Source of the DNA: Salticus scenicus
Lineage: Eukaryota; Arthropoda; Arachnida; Araneae; Salticidae
Length of the DNA: 64,000 nt
Direction: 5' to 3'
Assembly (NCBI GenBank): GCA_963930645.1
Contig: OZ005660.1
Location: forward strand, 241,990,836 to 242,054,835
Position 1 is the stretch's first letter. Each line of letters begins with the position of its first letter. Under the pieces are notes generated by a model, which worked only from the letters and a program-made list of their open reading frames with translations, ran no database searches and was not told the origin of the DNA. Below are positions 53,610 through 64,000 of the stretch, piece by piece. Position numbers and translations under genes: made by a program.

Positions 53610-54815
53610 CACGGATTAAAAGAGAAGGGTGTATTACGTATGTTACGGAAAGGTAGTAATTTTCATCTTACAGATAGAGGGCGACCGAATCTCGAAAATA
53701 TACCAATCAGCGCGTTTTTACATTTCTGGCTGTTCGTTCGTTGGGTGACTGAAGCCGAAGGGGCGGGCTTTCCCTTTCTTCCGATAAGTTTCAAAGATAC
53801 TACACCAGGCGGCGATCGAATCGCTTTCCTGGACTGGGCTGAATTAATGCGGAAAGGGAAGCTTATGTTCCCGCGCTCGCTGCCCTATCTAGTTTTAATT
53901 CCTATAGACTCTTCTTCCATGAGCACATGAAGCAACAAAGATACTACACAATGTAAATAAAATTCAAATGCATTTTTTTTTTTTTTTTTCATTTCGTTTC
54001 TTTATACATAATTAAAATTTAAGTTATAAAATCTAATAAATATATTTTTTTAAATGTGGCTGCTTTTTATTTTTATTTATTTTTTTTTTCAAATTTACAG
54101 AGTTTATTTTATTTTATATTAAATATAAAAGAATTCTAATATTACTTAAATATTTTACTGTTTTTTGCTATGCTTTCACCCTATTTAATATGAATTGTTG
54201 ACTTATCCTATGTATAAAATTTGAATATATCTATTATTTTTTCCAAGCGCTTTCTTTCAACTTTCTACTGACAATATCCATTTTTTTTCTTCCAATGATG
54301 CTCCAGTACTTTTGCACTAATTCTAAAATCATTTTTTCTTCTGCAGTCGAAAAATTATTTTCTCTTTTTTGCTCATACCTTCATTATTCCGACACAACGA
54401 TTACCTGTTTCCTACTTTCAACACAGCTCAATAAACCAATGACAGTATCATTAGGCATTCCCAAAGAACCAATCATCATACCTCATTAAATTTCCTTCCA
54501 AAAATCTCTCCGTTCGTTCACGGAAGAATATTGTATAGGAATTAAAACGAAATAGGGCAGCGAGCGCGGAAACAGAACCTTTCTTTACCGCATTAATTCA
54601 GCGGAACGTGAGAAAGCAATTCGATCGCCGCCTGGAGTCCCGCCCCTTCGGCTTCAGTCATCTTCCGATTTCCGAGAACGACCTATGAACGAACAGCCAG
54701 AAATGTAAAGACCCGCTGATTGGTGTATTTTAAAGATCTGGTCGCCCTCTATCTGTAAGATGAAAATTACTACCTTTCCGTAACATTCGTAATACATCCT
54801 ACTCTTTTAATGAGT
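53610..54815 (-). mobile_element. Long-terminal-inverted-repeat element with a Myb/SANT-like exon
   Basis: The arms are about 290 bp each (53610-53905 and 54515-54815). Read inward, each starts CAC, then two differing bases, ATTAAAAGAG; then GTATTACG..TGTTACGGAAAGG, TAGTAATTTTCATCTTACAG and ATAGAGGGCGACC. They stay alignable to GAAAGGGAAGCTTATGTTCC / GGTTCTGTTTCC. No flanking duplication is apparent. Between the arms, the minus strand encodes a Myb/SANT-like segment. The open frame across the left arm is a by-product. A Harbinger-type origin is possible because that superfamily uses Myb/SANT-like partners. Confidence 0.7.
54234..54380 (-). pseudogene. Myb/SANT-like DNA-binding domain segment
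   Basis: The minus-strand frame reads RYEQKRENNFSTAEEK, MILELVQKYWSIIGRKKMD, IVSRKLKESAWKK, stop. This is the first two-thirds of a Myb/SANT-like domain of the type typical of transposon-linked and apontic/zeste-like regulators (NFS-x-x-E, LLELV-KY, I-x-x-K-x-D, K-x-x-AW). It is preceded by a stop and ends early, so it is truncated. It lies inside the long-inverted-repeat element and is presumably its cargo or its former DNA-binding subunit. Confidence 0.7.
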
Positions 54816-55074
54816 GGTTAGTTAATCGCGGAAAAACTAACCTGAGCTTAGCTTGGTGCAGTAGAGAATTTCTAATCAGAGTTTTATTTTTAACGGCCGT
54901 TTTAATAATCCTCGTTTTGGCGTAGTGTGGTAGAAACGGGCCTAAATCAATGAGACGAAAGCGGTAATGGTGCTACGCATGGAGAAGGAAGGAGAGAAAA
55001 ATCACAAGAGCGGCCGATCGCTTTCCACGTACAGCGAGTTATCGTAAGCTCGGCTCGGTAGTAGCGTACAGCAT

Positions 55075-56315
55075 CGGGTCGTGCAACCCGATTTTACCCG
55101 AACCCGACCCAAAGCGCGGGTACATTTTTTCTCTTGCAGGTCGGGTTGACTGATTTAGTTTTCGTGCGGTCGGGTTGACTGGATTTTTTTTTACTGCGGG
55201 TCGGGTTTAGTTTTTAACGAATCGGGTTGACGTGAAAACATCTTTAAAAAACATATTTTCTTAATAAAGCAGAAATTTGCTCAATATACGGCAGATGAAT
55301 ATATTATATGGATATCGTTATAAAATGGAAAACTGAATTACTTCATCACATGTAAGGTAAGCTGAAACATATTGTACAAGTATCTTACACTAAAGTTATA
55401 AGGCTTAAAATTAACAACAAGTGTATACTCTTTAACAACATTTCTTGCGACCATGGAAGCCTCTGCGAAGTGCGGATTCAACGAGTCCACTAGTAAAATA
55501 GGGGAGACAAGCTTTTCGTTGAGAGGAAATTAGCGATAAGGGAATACCGAATGACTAGATGCTTACTAAATTCAAACCTGTTCGTCAACTTGGAAACCCT
55601 CCAAGATTTTCTACTCGTCCTCACTGTTAGGCGTAGGAAACGTGGTTACACTATACCCAAATTATCATAGTAAAATATACATCCATATCCGACTAAAGCA
55701 AAGAACAAAAAAAAAAAAAAAAAAAAGCAATTATTATATAGAACATAAAATTTTAAAAACAGGCTAATTCTCCCACAGTAATCAGATGTATGAATCATCT
55801 TATTTGATTACTCACTCCCTCTAAAATAAATTGTGAATTTAAACTGATTATTAATATATATATTTTTTTTTTCCTTGCAAATGTTTCAAAGAAGTTATAG
55901 GAATGTAGGTTTAGATGAGTTTAGTTGGCGTCTGAAAAACTGTATTATTTTATTATTATTCTTTGTGTGATAAGCATTAAAGAATAAAACAACAAACACT
56001 AAGCTTAAAACCCATTTTTGTACACTTGAAGTTCACAACACATATAAACAGTTAAAAATTATTATTAATCCATTTTTCAGATTTTTTTATTTTTAACCTA
56101 TTTATAACTTAGTTATAAAATGTTTTCCATGATTTTTAGATGAATTATTAACTTTCATTTAGATTCATGTTTTGGGTAAAAGATATCGGGCTTTAGGATT
56201 GCCAAAAATTCTTTAGTGCGGGTTCGGGTAAAATAAAATTTATTTGTCGGCTTCGGGTTGATTCAAAATTCGCTTGTCGGGTTCGGGTCGGGTCAGGACT
56301 CCACTCGGAAGTACC
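55075..56315. mobile_element. Element with CGGGT-rich ends, probably hAT-like
   Basis: The left region (55075-55235) contains repeated ACCCGA/CGGGT motifs (GTGCAACCCGATTTTACCCG, GGTCGGGTTGACTG three times). The right region (56215-56310) contains GGGTTCGGGTAAAATAAAAT and GTCGGGTTCGGGTCGGGT. The two face each other with about 1 kb of AT-rich noncoding DNA between. Short flanking matches (CGGTAGTA at about 55062, CGGAAGTA at about 56306) agree at 7 of 8 positions but are not placed symmetrically, so the boundaries are unsure. Confidence 0.4.
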
Positions 56316-56634
56316 GTATTCTGGGATGATGTCACGAAAACCCTCTAGAGTCTGTTCAACTTAAACTGATACCGAAAGCAAACAAAACCTGATGTTTCGC
56401 GACATGGATATCACTGTTACTGTTGGCGCTAGCCAAGGTCGATCATTCTTCCCCTTCTTTTGTTAGTATTTTCCCACTATTCTTTTGTTACCTTAACTAT
56501 TTTCTCTAACTTTAATGGGTAATTGGTTGATTGTGTTTTACGCCACACCCGTAATGCGCAGTGGACAACTGGCAACGGTCTAGGACTCACTCCTAGAGGT
56601 GGTCCAGAGACAGGACCTCAGAATTTTCATTCTA

Positions 56635-56848
56635 CAGTCGACAGCAAAAGTATCCGAGCACTAGCGATAATCCTTGTCTAAAAAGAGTACACATAATGCT
56701 GCTTTGTTAAATAAATCCTTGACGAGTCATGTTCTTAGTCAGTCTAAGACAATGATTCGACAAGGATTTATTTAACAAAACAGTTTTAAGCGTACTCTTT
56801 TGATGTCGGAATTATTGGCTAGTGCTCGAATACTTTTGCTGCTGACTG
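56635..56848. mobile_element. Tc1/mariner-type MITE with TA duplication
   Basis: The left end CAGTCGACAGCAAAAGTATC and reversed right end CAGTCAGCAGCAAAAGTATT are both followed by CGAGCACTAGC. TA flanks both sides. Inner arms share AAGAGTAC and ATAAATCCTTG. Length 214 bp, noncoding. Confidence 0.9.
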
Positions 56849-56889
56849 TACACGGTGAGGATAGCTCACCCGCTTCGGTAACTCCCAGG

Positions 56890-57597
56890 CACGGAGTAAA
56901 AAGACAGGAGAAGAAGGTAACGCTGAAATTTTGTGATGTTGTTTTCTAATGTTTACAGATGGCGCCAGCGTGCAATCCTTCCTTCTCACCAGCTTCCGCA
57001 ATGTTATTCAATGGGGAAATGTCTCGTTTTAATTGTTTTTTTAAAAATAATATCAAGCTGAAAAAATTTCGATTGAAAGCAAATTTCATTAAATAGAGTA
57101 TTCTAACCAACATGTTTTTTTTAAGAGCCATTTTATACTAATTTTACTTTGAAAGAAAGCTTTTTAAAAATGACGATTCTTATGAACCGAAGCTAGCTAA
57201 AACAGATAATTGGGAGGAAGGAGAATGGATGAAATTTTGTAAAGAAAAAAAATAAACTTACTTTAGGTGCAGAAAACACGAACTCGGACTTTATTTTTCT
57301 CCAAGGGCTTTTTTTTTGTTTTTCTTATCACTATCATAGCCTGTTTTACAACTAGGAACGAAGCATTTATTTGAAACATCTGAATTATGCAGTTTTAAGA
57401 ACTTACAAAGAAATTAAATTGCTTAAAATAAAAAAATTTAAATGTACTTCAGCAAAATTCTATTGAAAACAACAGTATATCCGCGCCGAAGTAGGGAGGA
57501 ATGACAAGTGGCGCCCTCACTATTTACCAAAAATTTAGATCACAGTTTCGCAGCTTTCTCCCATTGGACCTTCAACTCCTATTAATATTACTCCGTG
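56890..57597 (-). mobile_element. THAP-exon-bearing transposon, copy 3 (8-bp duplication)
   Basis: Identical in length (708 bp) and nearly in sequence to 18160-18867. Flanking duplication CTCCCAGG is perfect (56882-56889, 57598-57605). The minus-strand exon block (about 57385-57262) again reads NKCFVPSCKTGYDSDKK, breaks frame, and ends at CCTAAA|GTAAGT. It is inserted in the SINE. Confidence 0.9.
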
Positions 57598-57969
57598 CTC
57601 CCAGGTATAATTTTGATGAAAACATGGCCCAAGACAGATTTTACGTGCACCAGTGACCATTAGTGTACACGTGAGTATTTCGCCGGCTCGAGTACCGAAC
57701 CCGCAATCTTCCAATTACGAGTCCGGCGATATAACGACTGGGCTACTGCGGCCCAAAATAAGAGATAGATTTATCTTTTAACACGTTTTTGATTGTTAAA
57801 GGGGGAAGGGGGTTTGCTAAGTGATTAATTAACCTTAATTTTTTTTTTCTTCATGAATAAGAAAGTCGCCATTTACAAGGGAAAGACACGAAAATGGAAT
57901 ACTTCGGTAACCGATTTGTTTACTTCTGGCATCATTTTATCTTGAATGAACTTTAGATCGTATTTTACA

Positions 57970-59990
57970 CATACATGGTCTTCCTTCTGTATGAGAGCGA
58001 GAATGTTTACTTAGACAGCTTTTATCAGGAAATCCATTGAAACAAAACTTCACAAATGTAAGTATTTTCTCCTCTACGAATCTGTAAATGTGACTTTAGA
58101 GTAAAAAAATAACATAAATTACTTATATGTGAGTGCGTACATGTGCATTTAGACTTCCCTTTTGAGGAAATCCTCTAGAACATACTTCAAACACGTACGG
58201 CTTTACCGAGGTGTAAATGCGTAGATGTGTTTTCAAATAACACTTTTCAAAGATATTTTTAGAACAGAGTTCACACACATGGTCTTTTTTCTGTGTGGAT
58301 GCAAAAATGTGTCTATTAAAAAAAAATTTTACAAAACACTTCACACACCTATGGCCTTTCTTCTGTGTGGATGCGCAGATGTGCATTTAAATGTCTCTTG
58401 TGAGAAAATCCTTTACAACACATTTCACACACGTGCGACTTTTCTTCGTTGTGGATACGTAAATGTGTCTGTAGGTTACTCTTCTGAGAGAATTTTTTAG
58501 AACACATTTCACACACGTATGGTCTTTCTTCTGCGTGGATGCGAAAATGCGCATTTAAATTTGATTTTACAGAAAATCTTCTATTGCACACTTCGCACAC
58601 GTATGGTTTTTCTCCTGTGTGAGTGCGTAGATGTGTCTTCAACTTACTCTTTTCAGAAAAACTTTTAGAACAGATTTCACACACATGTGGTTTTACTTGG
58701 GTGTGAACCCAAAGTCTTTAGATGAATCTTCTGAAAGAAACCTTTAGAACACACTTCACACATGTACGGTTTTTCTTCTGTGTGGATGCGTAAATGTGTC
58801 TTTAGGGTACTCTTTTGAGAGAATTTTTTAGAACACATTTCACACACGTATGGTCTTTCTTCTGCATGGATGCGAAAATGTGTCTTTAGGTTACCCTTCT
58901 GAGAGAATTTTTTAGAACATATTTCACATACGTATGGTCTTTCTTCTGCGTGGATGCGAACATGCGCATTTAAATTTGCTTTTACAGAAAATCTATTGCA
59001 CACTTCGCACGCGTATGGTTTTTCTTCTGTGTGAGTGCGTAGATGTGTCTTCAAATTACTCTTTTGAGAGAAATTTTTAGAACAGATATCACACACGTAA
59101 GGTTTTTCTTCTGTGTGGATGCGTAGATGTGAATTAAAATTTCCCTTTTGAAAAAATCCTTTAGAACACACTTCACACACGTATGGTATTTCTCCTGTGT
59201 GGCTGTATAAATGTGTCTTTAGGCTACTCATCTGAGAGAAATTTTTAGAACACATTTCACACACGTACGGTCTTTTTTCTGTGTGGATGCGTAAATGTTT
59301 ATCTAGGCTACTCATTATGGAGAAATTTTTAGAAAACACTTCACACACGTATGGTCTTTCTTCCTTATGGATGCGTAAATGTGTCTTTAGATTGCACTTC
59401 AGAGAGAAATTTTTAGAACACACTTCACACACGTACGGTCTTACACACCTATGTGAATGTTTAAATGTTTATTTAGGCTACTCTTTTGAGAGAAATTTTT
59501 AGAGCACACTTCACACACGTAAGAATCTTTTTCTGCGTGGGTGCGCAATTAGATTTCCTTTTTGAGAAAATCCTCTAGAGCACACTTCACACACATATAG
59601 GTTTTCCTCTGCGTGAATGCATAAATGTGTCATTAGATTAATCTTCTCAGTTACCTTGGAACATATTTCACAAACATAAGACTTTTCTGGAATACGACTG
59701 CTTGAACGTCTATTTAGATTCCTTTTTTGAAATAATCCTTCAGGATAGATTTCATGCACATTCAGCTTTTCTTCCTTGTAAAAGCGTAGATGTGTCAAAT
59801 GATTTTTGTTGACAAAGAATTCTTTTAAAACACGTTTTACAAATAAATAGCTTTTTTCCTGTGAGAATACACAAATGTGCCTTTATATATATATATATAT
59901 ATATATCCCTTTTTAGAAAAACCTTTATTACAATTCACACATATATGGCTTTTCTTCTGTGTTAGTGCACGTGTGTTCAATGTTTACACT
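57970..59990 (-). pseudogene. Large C2H2 zinc-finger array, broken by frameshifts
   Basis: On the minus strand at least 15 finger modules are readable in successive frames: 59798-59511 (degenerate, finger YVCEICSKVTEKINL with deletion), about 59554-59440 (SYVCEVCSKNFSQKSSLNKH then stop), 59432-58677 (nine modules), 58684-58349 (four complete), 58386-58123 (three, decayed). Traces continue to 57970 and up to 59990. Defects include the second Cys replaced by Phe (YVCEVFSKNF), a one-residue deletion (CEVCN-RFS), a frameshift removing the zinc His of one finger, and CVKCFVKFF remnants. Linkers are mostly HAEERPYVCE or HTEEKPYVCE. Contact helices are repetitive (SQKSNLKTH, SVKSNLNAH). The framework matches 19191-19994, so the two loci are paralogues. 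As a whole it cannot make one protein, although the nine- and four-module frames are individually open. Confidence 0.85.
59884..59906. repeat. (TA)n microsatellite inside the finger array
   Basis: TA run disrupting a finger in the 5' part of the pseudogene. Confidence 0.85.
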
Positions 59991-60250
59991 TTCATTTTTG
60001 ACCATTTTTCAGAACACTATACAAACACGTATGACTTTCTATTTGTATGAGTGACTTAACTCATACAAGAAACAGGCGTCCTGTTGGGTACAGATCTTCT
60101 ATAACCTATGAGAGTTACCCATTGAATATGGGAAAGATAGCGTAAACGGATTTTTAAGTGATTCTTCTCACTCATAAAGCCGGTAAATTATCTGATCGTA
60201 CCGTCCTATAAAATTATCCTAAGAAAATGTGAAATTTTTAATGAGACACT
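59930..60250 (-). pseudogene. 5' region of the zinc-finger pseudogene, paralogous to 2505-2790
   Basis: The minus strand carries AAAAATCCGTTTACGCTATC, ATTCAATGGGTAACTC, CAACAGGACGCCTG, AAGTCACTCATAC and then decayed finger text (SYVFV, WSKMK, KKSHICVNCNKG). The same series appears at 2790-2505. It may represent the first exon or promoter side of this gene family; no start codon is secure. Confidence 0.6.
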
Positions 60251-60726
60251 CATGTGCAATCAACTTGTGTGAAATCTTAACACGGAAGCTGTTGATTTTT
60301 TATTTATTCAGTGTAGCGTAGTCCTAATGCACTGTAAAATCCACTCACCCAATAAAATTATTTGAAAATTTAAAGAATAAAACTGAAAAACAATTTTTTA
60401 AATGTACTTTATAATTATGAAGTACATTGCACCCCAAATGGCAAATTCCTATCTATAAGACATCTATAAGTTGTAAATTCTAGGTAACAGACACGTCCAA
60501 TAGACATCCAAAGATACCCACATGGTATATATACAACATCCAGTAGAGCTTTATAAGACATCTACAATATCCAGAAAGTGACACAGTCGACGTCTATAAG
60601 ACCTCCTACAAGTATAGATTATTTTTTTATATACAGTACGCCTTATATATATGTATTTCAGACATATAGCAGTGTATCCAGAATGTGACACAGTCGACGT
60701 CTAAGACCTCCAAGTAACAGATTATT
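60250..60726. other. Intergenic with a short tandem duplication
   Basis: 60567-60665 and 60676-60775 are similar, both with ATCCAGAA.GTGACACAGTCG, ACGTCT..AAGACCTCC and a TAC.TATTTACTTA-like end. Motifs of ACATC/GACATC recur from 60500. Noncoding. Confidence 0.6.
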
Positions 60727-61558
60727 TTTCTACATACGCAATTATTCAGTACGTCTTACATATTTACTTAAGACATTCAAGAAAACCACATCATTTAAAT
60801 GTAAATACCACTTTTTGTTCGAAATACTAAGCATTACCATATTTTTAATGCTTTAAAATAATCAGAAACAAATGTTATCTGCAAGCAGTAGGTAACGAAT
60901 TTTAAGTTATTAATCGTTATATTTATAGAAATGACTAAATATGAATTCATTTTTTAATAATTCTCTTAAAAAATAAAAAATAAATAAATAAAATAATAAA
61001 TGAAAAATTAGTTATTAAATACCTTCTGGGAGGACAAATCCAAATAAAACAAAATTTTCTTAACTAAACATCAAATCTTTTCATACATATCTAATGTAAA
61101 TATGGTTAATTTTCATTTTCAATATTAAATTATTGCAGAATTGCCAATTATTAATAATTTATTCCGTGACATTGTTAATACTGCCCTCTTTTCATATCAT
61201 ATTTTTTGAAGAGTGTTTTTTTTTTTTTTTTTTTCCAACAACAAAGTCTTTAAAGGAGAAGGGAACAAAAGTATGCAAAGAAGGCGGAACTAACTATGCT
61301 TCAGAATAAATTATAAAAGTTGATAATTTATTTTACTGTAAGGCATAATATTTTATCTGACATTAGATTCGAGCCCCATGAAAAGAGCCTTAAATTTCAT
61401 GAAGAGAAACTTTTTTTTTTTTTTCTTTGGGGGGGGGGGGGGCATTTCGTTTTCTATTATCTAACAGAGACTATCATAAAAACTGGAATTTTCGTGAATT
61501 ATTTTAGTTTTTATGAATACCTTTTTCATAATATTTTTCACTATGCTTACAATAAATA

Positions 61559-61590
<32 letters not shown>

Positions 61591-62347
61591 CGAAAATAAA
61601 GAATTTTTATGCAGAAAATATTCTAAAGTTACGTACATTAAAAGTTAAATTGCTTTTCAAATTTTTATTTACTTATTGTAAGCATCATGAAAAATATTAT
61701 GAAAAAGATATTCATAAAAACTAGATAATTCATGAAAATTCTAGTTTTCATGATTGTCTATTAGCTAATACAAAAACGAAAAGTACAAAAAAAAAAAAGA
61801 ATGATTCTGTTCAGGAAATTTAAGGCTGTTTTCAGGGAGGAGAGGGGGGGGGGGGAGTTTGCATCTAATGTCAGATAAAATATTATACCTTACAGCAATA
61901 AGAATTATCAACTTTAACAATTTATTCTGGGGAATTGTTAGTTTCATCTTCTTTTCATACATTTTTTTCCTCCTTTTCCTTTAAAGAGAATTTTTTTTTT
62001 TCTTATTTAATTGTTGTTACGTGATGGAAAAAAACCACTCTTCAAAAAATATGTTATAAAAAGAGAGCAGTATTAACAATACCCCGGAAAAAATCATTAA
62101 AAAGTGATAATTCTGCAATAATTTTATATTCAAAATCAAACATGTCTACATTAAACATGTATGGAAATGATTTAAAATATTTGATGTTTAGTTCAGGAAA
62201 TTTTATTTTATTCGTAATTGTCTTCCAATAATTTACTTTTTTTTTTTTTACTTATTTATTTATTTATTTATTGAGAATTATAAGAAATGAATTCATTTTT
62301 AGCTATTTCTAAAAAGACAACTATTAATATTCTATTTTTTTAAGAGT

Positions 62348-62378
<31 letters not shown>

Positions 62379-63855
62379 CTCTAACAAAAATGTCTTTAAA
62401 GGAGAAGGGAACAAAAGTATGAAAAGAAGGTGGAACTAACTATGCACCAGAATAAATTATAAAAGTTGATAATTTTTATTACTGTAAGGCATAGCTACCA
62501 ATATTTTGATTTATTCCGGAGTAATTTTAGCCCCGCCTCTAATTCGTACCACTTATTTTTTTAAGTAATTTTTTCTTATTTTATTGAAGTTATATATTGA
62601 AGAAATTTTTTCTATAAATAAAGTGGTGCGAAATAAAGGCGGAGCTAAAAGTACTCCGGAATAAATTAAAATATTGGCAGCTATGCTGTAAGGTATAATA
62701 TTTTATCTGACATTAGATTCAAGCCCCATGAAAAGAGCCTTAAATTTCATGAAGAGAATCTTTTTTTTTTTTTTTTTTTTTTTTTGGGGGGGGGGGGCAT
62801 TTTGTTTTGTATTATCTAACAGAGACTATCATAAAAACTAGAATTTTCGTGAATTATTCTAGTTTTTATGAATATCTTTTTCATAATATTTTTCACGATG
62901 CTCACAATAAATTAAAAAAAAAAAAAAAAAAAAACGGAAAGCAATATACGAAAATATAGAATTTTTATGTAGAAAATATTCTTAAGTTACGTACTTTAAA
63001 AGTTAAATTGCTTTTCAAATTTTTATTTATTTATTGTAAGCATCATGAAAAATATTATGAAAAAGATATTCATAAAAACTAGAATAATTCATGAAAATTC
63101 TAGTTTTCATGATTGTCTATTAGCTAATACAAAAACGAAAAGTACAAAAAAAAAAGAATGATTCTGTTCAGGAAATTTAAGGCTGTTTTGAGGGGGAGGG
63201 GGGGGGAGTTTGCATCTAATGTCAGATAAAATATTATACCATACAGCAAGAAGAGTTATCAACTTTAACAATTTATTCTGGGGCATTGTTAGTTTCATCT
63301 TCTTTTCATACATTTTTTTCCTCCTTTTCCTTTAAAGAGAATTTTTTTTTCTTATTTAATTGTTGTTTCGTGATGGAAAAAAACCACTCTTCAAAAAATA
63401 TGTTATGAAAAGAGAGCAGTGTTAACAATACCCCGGAAAAAAATCATTAAAAAGTGATAATTCTGCAATAATTTTATATTCAAAATCAAACATGTCTACA
63501 TTAAACATGTATGGAAATGATTTAAAATATTTGATGTTTCGTTCAGAAAATTTTATTTTATTCGTAATTGTCTTCCAATAGGTTACTATATTTTTTTTTT
63601 ACTTATTTATTTATTTATTTATTTTTTGGAGAATTATTAAAAAATGAATTCATTTTTAGCCATTTCTAAAAAGACAACTATTAACAACTTAAAATTCGTC
63701 ACTGTTTGAAGATAACATTTGTTTCTCATTATTTTAAAGTATTAAAAATATGTAGTGCTTAATGTTTTCGCAAAATTGTATTTCCAGTCAAATAATGCGG
63801 TTTTCTTGCATGTCTTAAGTAAATATATAATACGTACCACGTATGTAGAAAATTG
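60727..63855. repeat. Nested ~3.1-kb palindrome made of four alternating copies of one unit
   Basis: Outer arms: 60727-61560 and the reverse complement of about 62960-63855 (TATTTACTTAAGACAT, AAATGTTATCT, TGAATTCATTTTTTAATAA). Between them, 61670-62340 (-) and 62340-62915 (+) repeat the same unit, giving the order forward, reverse, forward, reverse. Unit landmarks are TTTAAAGGAGAAGGGAACAA, AATATTTTATCTGACATTAG, CTAGTTTTTATGAATATC and CATAATATTTTTCA. The unit itself ends in a palindromic core. All open frames within are poly-tract shadows. It resembles a fold-back transposon or a repeated inverted duplication. Confidence 0.88.
62490..62685. mobile_element. hAT-like MITE inside the palindrome, 8-bp duplication
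   Basis: The left end CATAGCTACCAATATTTTGA and reversed right end CATAGCTGCCAATATTTTAA are both followed by TTTATTCCGGAGTA. Flanks are CTGTAAGG (62482-62489 and 62686-62693), a perfect duplication of the unit sequence seen uninterrupted in the sister copies (CTGTAAGGCATAATATTTTA). Length 196 bp. Confidence 0.93.
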
Positions 63856-64000
63856 TTGTATTATTTTAAAATGTGTTAATAAAAATAAAATTATAAAATT
63901 ATCTATTTGTACCTAAAGGTATTCAATTTGGCATTTTTCATAATAATATGAATTTTTATTTACTGTCAATTCATTTACTGTCTGTACTTTTTATTTAGTT
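63856..64000. other. AT-rich intergenic sequence
   Basis: Nothing recognised. Confidence 0.5.

Larger units (their letters stand above)
56510..57753 (-). mobile_element. tRNA-derived SINE carrying two nested insertions
   Basis: The minus strand starts with a tRNA-like head at 57753 (GGCCGCAGTAGCCC, CCGGACTCGTAAT, GCGGGTTCGG), with a CGT, Thr-like anticodon position. It continues with CACGTAAAATCTGTC and the body to about 56510 (GGCGTAAAACACAATCAACC). A Tc1-type MITE (56635-56848) and a THAP-bearing transposon (56890-57597) interrupt the body. Without them the SINE is about 0.3 kb. Confidence 0.6.

Noticed and set aside
53640..53930. 96-codon open frame that looks like a gene
   Set aside because: It lies wholly in the left arm of the long inverted-repeat element and its mirror at 54515-54790 is not open in the corresponding way. 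No protein family is suggested.
58225..59502. Plus-strand open frames opposite the zinc-finger array (repeated MWMRKC, HTYGL text)
   Set aside because: These are antisense shadows of the regular finger codons and repeat with the 84-bp finger period.
61320..63313. Open frames in the nested palindrome, including two very similar ones beginning MYEKKMKLT
   Set aside because: Their similarity comes from the duplicated noncoding unit. They include poly(G/C) and poly(T) coding for Pro and Phe runs, and neither has a start context or domain.
1..64000. CRISPR arrays, bacterial operons, riboswitches, rRNA
   Set aside because: Base composition, splice-like signals, microsatellites and transposon types are those of an animal genome. 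No regularly spaced short repeats, Shine-Dalgarno-linked frames or rRNA sequence were seen.

Overview
This is a gene-poor, strongly AT-rich stretch of animal nuclear DNA. Long homopolymer tracts, microsatellites and dense layers of dead or dying transposons dominate it. The style of the C2H2 finger arrays, the tRNA-headed SINE-like repeats, the THAP-bearing DNA transposons, a Helitron protein relic and a LINE C-terminus all suggest an arthropod, most likely a spider or other arachnid. That assignment is inference; no host housekeeping gene is present to anchor it.

The only clearly intact coding region is a nine-finger C2H2 zinc-finger exon at 19191-19994 (+), followed by two decayed fingers. 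A second, larger array of 15 or more fingers at about 57970-59990 (-) is broken into several frames and looks like a pseudogene. Its 5' region (59930-60250) has a paralogous fragment at 2505-2790, so this family has been copied across the window.

Layout: 1-6640 is AT-rich with a tandem SINE-like array (3380-5720) and a 75-bp-arm hairpin (4183-4399). 6640-14150 holds relics of a pogo/Tc5-type transposase, a THAP exon, an unidentified exon, and an inverted pair of 3' gene ends around 12634-13580. 14527-15289 is a Tigger/pogo-like MITE. 17600-18031 is an internally deleted THAP + DDE_Tnp_4 transposase relic. Three copies of one THAP-exon-carrying element, each with a perfect 8-bp target-site duplication, sit at 18160, 21276 and 56890. 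20495-28381 is a mosaic of hAT-type termini, a hAT MITE, an internally duplicated Helitron N-terminal relic and an inverted-ended element. 29900-33500 carries piggyBac-like and other MITEs. 34631-45753 is bracketed by matching inverted ends and a perfect 9-bp duplication, which suggests one 11-kb Mutator-like insertion. It contains two inverted Helitron-like copies and three 71-nt tRNA-like sequences. 46270-48300 has a LINE C-terminal relic split by a hAT-like MITE, plus hairpin MITEs. 49594 carries another THAP relic. 53610-54815 is a long-inverted-repeat element with a Myb/SANT-like exon. 56510-57753 is a SINE with two elements nested in it. 60727-63855 is a nested, roughly 3-kb palindrome.

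No operon-like or cooperative gene set is visible. The unifying theme is DNA-binding domains on mobile DNA: at least six independent THAP fragments, pogo HTH and Myb/SANT exons, lying near expanding C2H2 finger loci.
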